Shown one piece after another: positions 1 to 8,623 of a DNA stretch of 64,000 bases. Position 1 is the stretch's first letter; each line of letters begins with the position of its first letter. The DNA comes from Geopsychrobacter electrodiphilus DSM 16401 (GTDB lineage: Bacteria; Desulfobacterota; Desulfuromonadia; Desulfuromonadales; Geopsychrobacteraceae): the NCBI RefSeq assembly GCF_000384395.1, contig NZ_ARWE01000001.1:4066501-4130500 (forward strand). Reading direction: 5' to 3'. A model generated the notes under the pieces. The model was not told where the DNA came from. It searched no databases and saw nothing but the letters and a program-made list of their open reading frames with translations. Both the position numbers and the translations under genes were made by a program.

Positions 1-783
<783 letters not shown>

Positions 784-1326
784 TTACCCCTTTGCTAAGG
801 TATCTGCGATCTGCTTAAGCTGGGTTTTCACACTTCCATCAAAAAGTTTGCCACCCATTTCCGCTTTGACCCCGCCGATAAGGCTTTGATCAACGGCAAG
901 ATTGAGAACGACTTTTTTGCCGGTCTGTTTTTCAAGCCCTGCACGGATCGCTTCATTCGTCTGGTCAGAAAGTGAATGAGCGGAGGTCAGCGTTGCGCGA
1001 ACGATTCCCGAGAGCTCGTCTGCGAATCTTCTATAGTTTTCAGAGATTTGTGGAACCTGAGCAATTCGTCCCTTTACGACCAGCAGACCGAGAAAGTCCT
1101 TCATTCCTTCACTCAGTTTCATCAAATCCACGACATCATTCATGATGGCGCTCTTCTTCTCAACCGGAAGGGTTGGGCTATCTAGCAACAGACGCAGCAG
1201 ATCCTGTTTGCTCATGACAGCGGCTACAGACGACAGTTCCTCGGCGTAGGGCTCTACCTGCCCAACTTCTTTGCCGATTGACAGCAGAGCCTTGGCGTAT
1301 CTTATGGCAATCGCACTGTTACTCAA
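784..1326 (-). CDS. atpH: ATP synthase F1 subunit delta
   Basis: A 180-residue delta (OSCP-type) subunit beginning MSNSAIAIRYAKALLSIG and ending in the conserved segment around GGVKAEMGGKLFDGSVKTQL. It links the peripheral stalk (b and b') to the top of the F1 alpha/beta hexamer. Length is normal for the family. Its start overlaps the end of atpF by four bases (ATGA type), which points to translational coupling inside the operon. Confidence 0.95.
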   Translation of the reverse strand: MSNSAIAIRYAKALLSIGKEVGQVEPYAEELSSVAAVMSKQDLLRLLLDSPTLPVEKKSAIMNDVVDLMKLSEGMKDFLGLLVVKGRIAQVPQISENYRRFADELSGIVRATLTSAHSLSDQTNEAIRAGLEKQTGKKVVLNLAVDQSLIGGVKAEMGGKLFDGSVKTQLKQIADTLAKG

Positions 1327-1901
1327 TGTAACTCTCCCACCTTCTGCATATACTCGTCGATCAGACGGGTATCATCTTCGCCGGTAAAGTTCTTTTTCAA
1401 GAGGTCCTCGGCCAGTTCAACGGCCAGATGCACAGCTTCAGCCTGAAGCTGCGTGCGGGCCTTAGCGACCTCGCGAGCAGCTGACTTTTCGGCATCCTGC
1501 TCAATCTTGATCGCCATCTCACGAGCACTGGCAATAATTTTTTCTTTTTCCCGCTCACCTTCGAGCTTGATGCCTGCGCTGATCTGCGCAATTTCTGCAT
1601 TAGCCAAGGTAAGCTTCTGATCATATTCCGCAAATTTGGTTTCGGCATTGAGCTTGATTTGTTCCGCTTCTGCCAACGCCTTTTCGATCTCTTCACGACG
1701 ACCGGAAAGTCCTTTTTTCAAAGGTTTAGCCAGGAAATAAACCAGGATGCCGACTACGATTGCGAAATTGAATACCCGATAGAGAAAATCCTTAAGCAGA
1801 ACTCCACTGTCGACAGCGTGTTCGCTACTCGAGGCATAGACAAGGCCTGTTAGCAGAACCATCAGTGCCAGTGTCAGCAATACTGTTCTTGTTGCGCGCA
1901 T
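1323..1901 (-). CDS. atpF: ATP synthase F0 subunit b
   Basis: 192 residues. The N-terminus (about residues 5-23) looks like a hydrophobic signal peptide ending near YASSS, followed by a second hydrophobic span (about 41-60) and then a long charged coiled coil rich in E, K, A and Q: the peripheral stalk layout. The extra N-terminal hydrophobic segment is longer than in E. coli subunit b and is typical of the b subunit in lineages that also carry a separate b'. It overlaps atpH by four bases and lies 20 bases after atpF'. Confidence 0.92.
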   Translation of the reverse strand: MRATRTVLLTLALMVLLTGLVYASSSEHAVDSGVLLKDFLYRVFNFAIVVGILVYFLAKPLKKGLSGRREEIEKALAEAEQIKLNAETKFAEYDQKLTLANAEIAQISAGIKLEGEREKEKIIASAREMAIKIEQDAEKSAAREVAKARTQLQAEAVHLAVELAEDLLKKNFTGEDDTRLIDEYMQKVGELH

Positions 1902-1921
1902 CGATATCCCTTCTTGTATTA

Positions 1922-2350
1922 TCAGACCAGTGCCCGACCGAGTACCTTAGAGGCAATCTGCCCGGCCATCGCTTTGGCTTCACTCTTGAGAATCTGACCA
2001 GCTTGTGTCGCTTCGTTTTCGACCTGCTCACGAATACTCGTAATGCGCGCAACGGCTTTATTCTGAGCTTCGCCGGTTATTTCCGCTTCCTGGATGTGAG
2101 CTGTTTTACGTAACTCTGCACGTTCAGAAACCGCCGCGGATTTAGCCGCATTCAATTGCTCCTGATATTGCTTCATTTTTTCTTCAATACCGGCCTCAAG
2201 ATCACGGGCACGCGATTTGCTGCCCACAATCTTTTCACGACGCTGAGCCATAATACCGAGCAGCGGACGATAGAGAATTTTATTAAGGATGATGAGGAGA
2301 ATTATAAAATTAAAAAACTGCAGTATCAGAGTCCAGTCGAGACTGATCAC
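1922..2350 (-). CDS. atpF': ATP synthase F0 subunit b' (second stalk subunit)
   Basis: 142 residues: one N-terminal membrane segment (about residues 8-25) and then a charged helix, as in the shorter b' partner of subunit b. Two different b-type genes in tandem imply a heterodimeric peripheral stalk, usual in deltaproteobacteria, cyanobacteria and alphaproteobacteria. The chosen start is a GTG at 2350 preceded by a purine-rich GAGGTGG. It is the first gene of the atp operon; the promoter should lie in the 204-base gap upstream. Confidence 0.88.
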   Translation of the reverse strand: MISLDWTLILQFFNFIILLIILNKILYRPLLGIMAQRREKIVGSKSRARDLEAGIEEKMKQYQEQLNAAKSAAVSERAELRKTAHIQEAEITGEAQNKAVARITSIREQVENEATQAGQILKSEAKAMAGQIASKVLGRALV

Positions 2351-2390
2351 TTGTCCACCTCTGCTAGATTAGTCGAACGATTTAAAGACG

Positions 2391-2403
2391 GTATACTGTA
2401 TAC
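2391..2403. promoter_or_regulatory. 13-bp palindrome upstream of the atp operon
   Basis: GTATACTGTATAC is two identical GTATAC half-sites around a single central base, about 40 bases upstream of the atpF' start. It could be an operator or only an AT-rich leader feature. No family of regulator can be named from it. Confidence 0.3.
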
Positions 2404-2450
2404 AATAGAGTGTAGTAAAAAAAATCAGGCCAGAGCCAAAAACAGGGGGA

Positions 2451-2479
2451 TAGCTAACATGCAGGTCAACTTATGTCAA
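2451..2479 (-). promoter_or_regulatory. candidate sigma-70 promoter of the atp operon
   Basis: On the minus strand a perfect TTGACA (-35) is followed after 17 bases by TAGCTA, or with a shift of one base TTAGCT, a weak -10. It lies in the gap between the bactofilin gene and atpF', about 100 bases before the atpF' start, where an operon promoter is expected. The -35 is strong and the -10 weak, hence moderate confidence. Confidence 0.4.
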
Positions 2480-2554
2480 GAAATTTTGCTACTTTGGGAA
2501 TTTTAGACCTCTCGCTTAATAATGAAAACCAAACAATAGCAACTGCACCGGAAT

Positions 2555-2935
2555 TTAACTGGTTTCGCCATTAGAAGCCTTGACATCACTGGCCATAAGG
2601 ATCTCCCCATTAAACATGACCTTTTCTTCAATTTTAAGCTCGGGTGTTTGAATAGTGCCTTGGACATTCGCCGGGGCTCTAAGCTCCACTCTCTGTCTGG
2701 CAACGATATTACCCTTAAAATTTCCACTTAAGACCAGGCATCCAACATGGATATCCCCTTCAACCTCGGCCGTGTCACCCACCACCAGAGTGTCAGCGGA
2801 GTGAATTTCACCGACAAAGCGTCCATCTAGACGAACCATTTCATCAAAACTCAGCTTCCCCTCAAACTGACTTCCCGGGCCAAGGAAGGCTTTTATATCT
2901 GCTTTGTCGATATTTATCTGACTCTTCTTCATCAT
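2555..2935 (-). CDS. bactofilin (polymer-forming cytoskeletal protein)
   Basis: 126 residues with the short-repeat beta-helix pattern of the DUF583/bactofilin family (KLSFDEMVRLDGRFVGEI, then VEGDIHVG, FKGNIVA, VQGTIQT, roughly residues 25-105). Bactofilins polymerise without nucleotide and act as scaffolds for cell shape or chromosome positioning. It lies 50 bases downstream of parB on the same strand; in several lineages bactofilins are physically linked to ParABS, so a role in origin positioning is a reasonable inference. Confidence 0.85.
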   Translation of the reverse strand: MMKKSQINIDKADIKAFLGPGSQFEGKLSFDEMVRLDGRFVGEIHSADTLVVGDTAEVEGDIHVGCLVLSGNFKGNIVARQRVELRAPANVQGTIQTPELKIEEKVMFNGEILMASDVKASNGETS

Positions 2936-2985
2936 TGGACAATCCCATCAGCGACTGTGGCAACCGGGCCATGTCAGCAAAAAAT

Positions 2986-3840
2986 CTAAAGTGTAACTCC
3001 TAGAAGGTCCAGAAGGCGGTCCAGGTCATCAAGGTTTTGATATCCGATTTCGATCTTACCTCCCTGCCCTTTTGGCAGGACACGCGCCTTAGCTCCCAAC
3101 CGTTGAGTCAACGCTGAGGCAAGTGTTTCAAGGTTGGGATCAACTTCAGTTGCCTTGACCTTAGGTGGCGAAAAACCAAAACTCTTAATCTTCTTGACCA
3201 GCTTTTCTGTGTCGCGAACAGATAGTTTTTTACTGATGACCTGTAGAGCAGCTTCAAGCATATCTTCTTCGTTAGTCAGTGACAGCAGCGCTCTGGCATG
3301 CCCCATACTGATGCGACCACCATTCAGATCAGAACGAAGACTTGCAGGCAACTTCAACAGACGTAAAGCATTAGCAACAGTAGGTCTCTCCTTGCCTACC
3401 CTTTTTGCGACCTCTTCCTGTGACAAATCAAAGGTGTCGATCAAATATTGATAGGCCTCCGCCTCTTCGAGCGGGGTCAGATCTTCGCGTTGCACATTTT
3501 CGATCAAGGCCATCTCCAGAGCCCAGTCTTCACTGACATCCTGGATAACGACAGGGACCTTGTCGAGGCCTGCTTTCTGCGCAGCTCGCCAGCGTCGTTC
3601 ACCGGCGATAATCTGGTAATAATCAGCAACCCGACGTACCACCAGAGGCTGAATTATTCCCTTCTCACGCACCGACGCAGCAAGTTCTACAAGTTTGGCA
3701 TCATCAAAGTTTTTTCGAGGTTGGTTACTGTGGGGACGCAACTCTTCAATGGGACATTGAAAGTACTTCTTGCCACCTTCCTGAGCAGCTGTATTCAGAA
3801 GGGCTCCCATACCCTTCCCCAAAGCTGGACGCTTAGCCAT
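2986..3840 (-). CDS. parB: chromosome partitioning protein ParB (CTPase, parS-binding)
   Basis: 284 residues from the ATG at 3840 (an in-frame TTG six bases earlier is less likely, as GGAGGAAG precedes the ATG). The N-terminal box shows IRPHSNQPRK-type sequence and GERRWRA (CTP-binding ParB/Srx fold), followed by a helix-turn-helix around SQEEVAKRVGKERPTVANALR that reads parS, and a C-terminal dimerisation helix. It overlaps parA by eight bases. A perfect parS lies at 7238-7253, about 3.4 kb away. Confidence 0.95.
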   Translation of the reverse strand: MAKRPALGKGMGALLNTAAQEGGKKYFQCPIEELRPHSNQPRKNFDDAKLVELAASVREKGIIQPLVVRRVADYYQIIAGERRWRAAQKAGLDKVPVVIQDVSEDWALEMALIENVQREDLTPLEEAEAYQYLIDTFDLSQEEVAKRVGKERPTVANALRLLKLPASLRSDLNGGRISMGHARALLSLTNEEDMLEAALQVISKKLSVRDTEKLVKKIKSFGFSPPKVKATEVDPNLETLASALTQRLGAKARVLPKGQGGKIEIGYQNLDDLDRLLDLLGVTL

Positions 3841-4609
3841 GGACAACTTCCTCCTGTTCCATTACCTCTTTCGCCAACTCCAGATATGATCTCGCCCCAG
3901 TCGAAGCAATATCATAAAGCAGAGCCGGTTGACCGAAACTTGGTGCTTCCGACAGGCGCACGTTTCGAGGAATAACAACTGAAAAAACCTTATCGCCAAA
4001 GTGGCTTCTTATCTCATCGCTGACCTGGCGACATAGATTGTTCCGCCCATCATACATGGTCAGCAATATGCCTCCGATGGCAAGTCGCGGATTCAGTTCT
4101 CCCTGAACCAAACGAATAGTTTGCATCAACTGACCCAACCCCTCCATGGCATAAAACTCACACTGCAGAGGCACCAGCACATAATCGGCAGCAGTTAAGG
4201 CATTCAAGGTTAATAAAGACAGGGAGGGTGGGCAATCAATGATAATATAATCGTAATCGGCAACAATGGGGGTCAGGACAGTCTTCAACCGTGTCTCTCT
4301 TCCCGGTTTATCAATCAACTCAATTTCTGCACCTATCAGGTTGGTGTTTGAAGGCAGGATACTTAAAAACTCTAACTCACTCCCAACGATAACCCCGCGG
4401 ATATCTTCATCTTCAATTAAAACATCATAAACCGTTGAAATTACCGTTGTTTTATCTACACCAAGCCCACTACAAGCGTTCGCCTGAGGATCCATATCGA
4501 CCAACAGCGTCCTATTTTCAGCGACTGCTAACGATGCGGCGAGATTCACGGCAGTCGTAGTTTTACCCACCCCGCCCTTCTGATTAGCTACGGCGATAAT
4601 TCGCGCCAT
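3833..4609 (-). CDS. parA: chromosome partitioning ATPase ParA/Soj
   Basis: 258 residues with the deviant Walker A KGGVGKTT at residues 11-18, the A' motif DMDPQAN and the Walker B region YIIIDCPPSL. It binds DNA non-specifically in the ATP state and is released by ParB, which moves origins apart. It is the short chromosomal type, without an N-terminal DNA-binding extension. It is transcribed just ahead of parB with an eight-base overlap. Confidence 0.95.
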   Translation of the reverse strand: MARIIAVANQKGGVGKTTTAVNLAASLAVAENRTLLVDMDPQANACSGLGVDKTTVISTVYDVLIEDEDIRGVIVGSELEFLSILPSNTNLIGAEIELIDKPGRETRLKTVLTPIVADYDYIIIDCPPSLSLLTLNALTAADYVLVPLQCEFYAMEGLGQLMQTIRLVQGELNPRLAIGGILLTMYDGRNNLCRQVSDEIRSHFGDKVFSVVIPRNVRLSEAPSFGQPALLYDIASTGARSYLELAKEVMEQEEVVHG

Positions 4610-4725
4610 AAAAGCTCCTTGTCGCGTAAAAAATGAAGTCGAATCCTATCATACACACCCAGGCAAAAGCATCCCATTTCTGAAACCTCGAACTTGAGCA
4701 CAAAATATGTTTAATTTATAATTTT

Positions 4726-5367
4726 TTAGCTTCTCGATATTTCTAGAATTTGACGATTAGCCTTACAGAACGGGAGTTGATAACTATGCTTTTTGCAGAT
4801 TATAAAATCGAACCGCGACAATGCTTCAGTGCTCTTGTTCAAGTTGACCTCATCCTTCGACCCTCGTAAAAGCAAAAGTCGTCCCCCAGGGGTCAACAAA
4901 GGGTGTACAAGCGCTAGTATTTTATCGAGCGGGGCAAATGCTCGTGCGGTGATTTGTGGATAGCTATTTTCCTTCACCAGCGACTCTACCCGGCAGTTCA
5001 AAGGAGTCAGGTTATTTAAAGATAATTTTCGACGCACATGTTTTTGAAAATTTACCTTCTTCCCGACCGATTCTACGCTGACAATAGCTAATTCTGGTCG
5101 GGCTATGGCTAAAGGAATCGAAGGTATTCCAGCCCCTGTGCCCAGATCAAGCAGCAGTTCATCTCGTAAAAAGAGTAAAAGTACCAGGGAATCAATTAGG
5201 TGCTTTTCAATCCCCTCCTGCTGATTTTTGATCGCGGTGAGATTTATGCGATCACTCCAGCGCAAAAGTTCATCCAGAAATTCAAGTTCACGTAGTAAAA
5301 TTGACTCACTCAGCTTGATTCCGAAATTCCCAAGTCCCGAAATTAAATGTTCTGTTCTTTTTTCCAT
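4726..5367 (-). CDS. rsmG: 16S rRNA (guanine527-N7)-methyltransferase RsmG (GidB)
   Basis: 213 residues, normal family length. The SAM-binding loop DLGTGAGIPSIPLAI (about residues 75-90) and the later motif ITARAFAPLDKIL are characteristic of RsmG. It methylates G527 of 16S rRNA; loss gives low-level streptomycin resistance in other bacteria. Its start overlaps the end of mnmG by 25 bases, the usual gidA-gidB order. Confidence 0.93.
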   Translation of the reverse strand: MEKRTEHLISGLGNFGIKLSESILLRELEFLDELLRWSDRINLTAIKNQQEGIEKHLIDSLVLLLFLRDELLLDLGTGAGIPSIPLAIARPELAIVSVESVGKKVNFQKHVRRKLSLNNLTPLNCRVESLVKENSYPQITARAFAPLDKILALVHPLLTPGGRLLLLRGSKDEVNLNKSTEALSRFDFIICKKHSYQLPFCKANRQILEISRS

Positions 5368-7220
5368 CGCTTTAGATATACACTCAATACGGCAATTGCT
5401 GCCGGGGTTACCCCCTGAATTCGACTGGCCTGCCCGAGGGTTTCGGGCCGAACCTCAGACAACCTCTCTTTTACCTCCTGAGAAAGCCCCCTAATACTGG
5501 AATACTCAAGTTCGGGCGGCAAACCTTCCCCTTCAAGAGAACCCATCCGAGCAACCTGTTCGTATTGCCGAGCAATATATCCTTCATATTTCACAGCAAT
5601 TTCCAACTGCTCAAGCACCTCGGCTTCAAGAATTAAAAGCTCAGTAGAAAGGGAGCATAACTGCTCTATTTGAATCTCTGGGCGCTTCAGCAACTCCTTC
5701 AAACTTAAACTCTGGGTTAGATTCCCGAGGGCAAACCTAGCGACTGTTTCTTTTTGACGGGCGCTGACACGTTGTCTCTCCAACGCCTCTAGCCCTGCCG
5801 CAAATCCTTGCTGCTTCACCTCATATCGCAACCAACGGTCATTGGTGACCAACCCCACCTTTCGTCCTTCAGGAGTCAGTCTCTGATCAGCATTATCCTC
5901 ACGCAACAAAAGCCTATATTCTGAACGTGAAGTAAACATACGGTATGGTTCACGAGTGGGCTGGGTGGTTAGATCATCAATCATCACCCCGATATATGCT
6001 TGATCACGCCCTAGAATTAGAGGTTCTTTCTGTTGCGCTCGACGGGCCGCATTTATTCCAGCCATAACTCCTTGGGCCGCCGCTTCTTCATACCCCGATG
6101 TACCATTGATTTGGCCAGCATGAAAAAGGCCAGCAATCCTTTTTGTTTCAAGAGATTTTGTGATCTGAACCGGTTCAACAAAGTCATACTCAATAGCATA
6201 ACCAGGGCGCATTATCTCTACCTTCTCCAAACCAACCATCGATCGATAAAATCGGAGTTGGACATCCGGTGGTAATGAGGTAGACATACCACTTGGGTAC
6301 ATTTCGGCGCTGAGACGGCCCTCCGGTTCAAGGAAGGTTTGATGCGACTTTCGGTCTGGAAAGCGTACAACCTTATCTTCAATAGAAGGACAATACCGCG
6401 GACCTATCCCCTCAATAACTCCAGAATATAAGGGTGATTGGTGGAGATTTTTTCGAATAATGTCATGGGTTTTTTCATTGGTATTGGCAATATAGCAGGG
6501 AACCTGATCTATCTGGTGACTTTGAGTTAAAAAAGAAAAACCCTTCACCAGATCATCACCTGTCTGTGTTTCTAATTTTGTAAAATCAATAGAACGGCGA
6601 CTTAACCGCGCTGGAGTACCGGTCTTCAATCGCCCAACCCTAAACCCTAAGTCACGCAAACAATCGGATAGACCCTCTGATGCCGGTTCCCCTGCACGAC
6701 CACCGCTGTAATTTCTCAACCCCACATGGATCAAACCACGCATAAAGGTCCCAGTTGTCAAAACGACATTACGCCCTGCATAATAAAGACCCTCACGGGT
6801 CTTCACGCCACAGATGCCATGTTGTCCCACTTCGAGGGCTACTACAGCCCCCTGCTTCAAATCAAGATACGGTTCCGACTCCAATATCCGCTTCATTCGA
6901 GCACTATAAGCCATACGGTCTGCCTGGGCTCGACTGGCCCTGACGGCTGGGCCCTTACGGGTATTTAAGCGCCGGAACTGAATTGCCGTAGCATCTATAT
7001 TCAGTCCCATCTCTCCACCAAGAGCATCAATCTCGTGTACCAGATGTCCCTTTGCTAAACCGCCGATAGCCGGGTTGCATGACATCATCGCCACAACATC
7101 CAACCCCATTGTCAGCAGGAGAGTAGTACAACCCATGCGCGCAGAAGCAAGAGCGGCTTCACAACCTGCGTGGCCTGCCCCAACGACAATTACCTGATAT
7201 TCTTTTCCATACCCCTTCAA
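5343..7220 (-). CDS. mnmG: tRNA uridine-5-carboxymethylaminomethyl modification enzyme MnmG (GidA)
   Basis: 625 residues. The N-terminal FAD-binding motif VVGAGHAGCEAA (about residues 12-23), the conserved CNPAIGGLAKGHLVHEIDALGGEMG block and the C-terminal GVTPAAIAVLSVYLKR helix region identify MnmG. With MnmE it installs the cmnm5 group on wobble U34 of several tRNAs. The start appears to be a TTG at 7220 after AGGCAGG; no ATG or GTG in frame fits. The parS site separates it from mnmE. Confidence 0.95.
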   Translation of the reverse strand: MKGYGKEYQVIVVGAGHAGCEAALASARMGCTTLLLTMGLDVVAMMSCNPAIGGLAKGHLVHEIDALGGEMGLNIDATAIQFRRLNTRKGPAVRASRAQADRMAYSARMKRILESEPYLDLKQGAVVALEVGQHGICGVKTREGLYYAGRNVVLTTGTFMRGLIHVGLRNYSGGRAGEPASEGLSDCLRDLGFRVGRLKTGTPARLSRRSIDFTKLETQTGDDLVKGFSFLTQSHQIDQVPCYIANTNEKTHDIIRKNLHQSPLYSGVIEGIGPRYCPSIEDKVVRFPDRKSHQTFLEPEGRLSAEMYPSGMSTSLPPDVQLRFYRSMVGLEKVEIMRPGYAIEYDFVEPVQITKSLETKRIAGLFHAGQINGTSGYEEAAAQGVMAGINAARRAQQKEPLILGRDQAYIGVMIDDLTTQPTREPYRMFTSRSEYRLLLREDNADQRLTPEGRKVGLVTNDRWLRYEVKQQGFAAGLEALERQRVSARQKETVARFALGNLTQSLSLKELLKRPEIQIEQLCSLSTELLILEAEVLEQLEIAVKYEGYIARQYEQVARMGSLEGEGLPPELEYSSIRGLSQEVKERLSEVRPETLGQASRIQGVTPAAIAVLSVYLKRWKKEQNI

Positions 7221-7237
7221 TATCCACCTGCCTTAAA

Positions 7238-7253
7238 TGTTCCACGTGGAACA
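7238..7253. promoter_or_regulatory. parS: parS partition site
   Basis: TGTTCCACGTGGAACA is a perfect 16-bp palindrome that matches the known bacterial parS consensus (two TGTTYCACG half-sites). It lies in the 37-base gap between mnmE and mnmG, about 4 kb from dnaA, where ParB of this strand is expected to load. I found no second perfect copy in the window. Confidence 0.93.
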
Positions 7254-7257
7254 AAAA

Positions 7258-8622
7258 CTACTTACCTATACAAAAGCGGCTGAAGATCGAATCCAAAACA
7301 TCTTCGGTCGTTGTTTCTCCGGTTATGTCACCCAGGGCAACAAGAGCTTCCCTAAGATCAGAAGCAAGAAATTCTAAAGAAAACCCCAAAGATACAGAAT
7401 CAACAAAGCGCTGAAGGGAAACCATAGCATGGGAAGCAGCAGCATAGTGCCGTTGATTTGTCATGACGACAGAATTATCAATCCGAGATTGATGGCCTAT
7501 TATCGCGTCATGGATCGCCTGTCGCAAAAGAGAAAGCCCCTCTCCACTCTTGATAGAAATAGAAATAGCATCCTTAATGTCTGAGAACTCAACAGAAGGT
7601 TCCAGGGGTAAATCACTCTTCGTAATAACCTTAATGTGCTTTTTATCTAGACAAGCATCCGCAGCGTCCTGGTCCTCTTGATCAAAGGGCCGAGATCCAT
7701 CTATCATTAAAAGTACAAGATCCGCGGTAATAAGTTTACGCCGAGCACGCTCTACCCCTTCCCTTTCAATCGGATCTAGGCCAGCGCGCAATCCGGCGGC
7801 ATCAATTAAGCGAACAGGAATACCATGAATAACCAGCCCTTCTTCCAAAAGATCTCGAGTCGTACCCTCAATCTCAGTAACTATCGACCTCTCCTCTCCG
7901 AGAAGAGCGTTCATCAGAGAGCTTTTACCGACATTCGGTTTACCAAAAAGTAAAAGAGAAACACCCTCGACATAACTTCGACCAGTATTATACCCCCCGC
8001 AGAGAACCCTTAATTCGTTTATAGACTGACTAACCTGCAGTTTTATTTCATTCATATCTTCAGTGGGAAGTTCTTCATCCGGGAAATCAATCCAGGCTTC
8101 AAGTAGCGCAAGTGAGTCCCTCAATTTAGCGGTATATGAGTATAATGTGCGTGAAAGCTGACCTTCCATCTGAGAAAAAGCAAGGGTCTGTGCCGTAGCA
8201 GAGCGGGCATGAATTAAATCGGCAATAGCTTCGGCCTGTGAAAGGTCTATTCTTCCATTAATGAAAGCTCGATAACTAAACTCTCCAGCCTTCGCAAGAC
8301 GAGCGCCTGCCTTTAAAAATAAGGAAAGAATTTTCTCAACCGTTTGGTGACCACCATGACAATGAATTTCAACAACATCTTCGGCGGTAAAACTTCGTGG
8401 AGTTGCCATAAAGACAAACATTACTTCATCAAGCCTATGACCCTGCGAATCAAGCAGAAAGCCATGGTAAAAATAATGTGAATCAGGTCGATTGAAGGTA
8501 CGGCTGGATTGAAAAAAAGGAAGGACAAGGTCAAGGCAATTAGGCCCAGAGAGACGAATTATTGCAACCCCACCCTCGCCGGGTGGGGTCGCTGGTGCGA
8601 CAATTATATCCTGGCGATCCAC
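7258..8622 (-). CDS. mnmE: tRNA modification GTPase MnmE (TrmE)
   Basis: 454 residues from the GTG at 8622, the same length as the E. coli protein; a TTG 45 bases further up would run into yidC and add 15 unneeded residues. It has the N-terminal formyl-folate domain (PATPPGEGGVAIIRLSG), the GTPase motifs GKPNVGKSSLMN, EGTTRD, DAAGLR and TKSD, and ends in the conserved FCIGK whose cysteine is required in the family. It partners MnmG. The usual neighbour jag/khpB is absent, and mnmE starts one base after the yidC stop. Confidence 0.94.
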   Translation of the reverse strand: MDRQDIIVAPATPPGEGGVAIIRLSGPNCLDLVLPFFQSSRTFNRPDSHYFYHGFLLDSQGHRLDEVMFVFMATPRSFTAEDVVEIHCHGGHQTVEKILSLFLKAGARLAKAGEFSYRAFINGRIDLSQAEAIADLIHARSATAQTLAFSQMEGQLSRTLYSYTAKLRDSLALLEAWIDFPDEELPTEDMNEIKLQVSQSINELRVLCGGYNTGRSYVEGVSLLLFGKPNVGKSSLMNALLGEERSIVTEIEGTTRDLLEEGLVIHGIPVRLIDAAGLRAGLDPIEREGVERARRKLITADLVLLMIDGSRPFDQEDQDAADACLDKKHIKVITKSDLPLEPSVEFSDIKDAISISIKSGEGLSLLRQAIHDAIIGHQSRIDNSVVMTNQRHYAAASHAMVSLQRFVDSVSLGFSLEFLASDLREALVALGDITGETTTEDVLDSIFSRFCIGK

Positions 8623-8623
8623 A

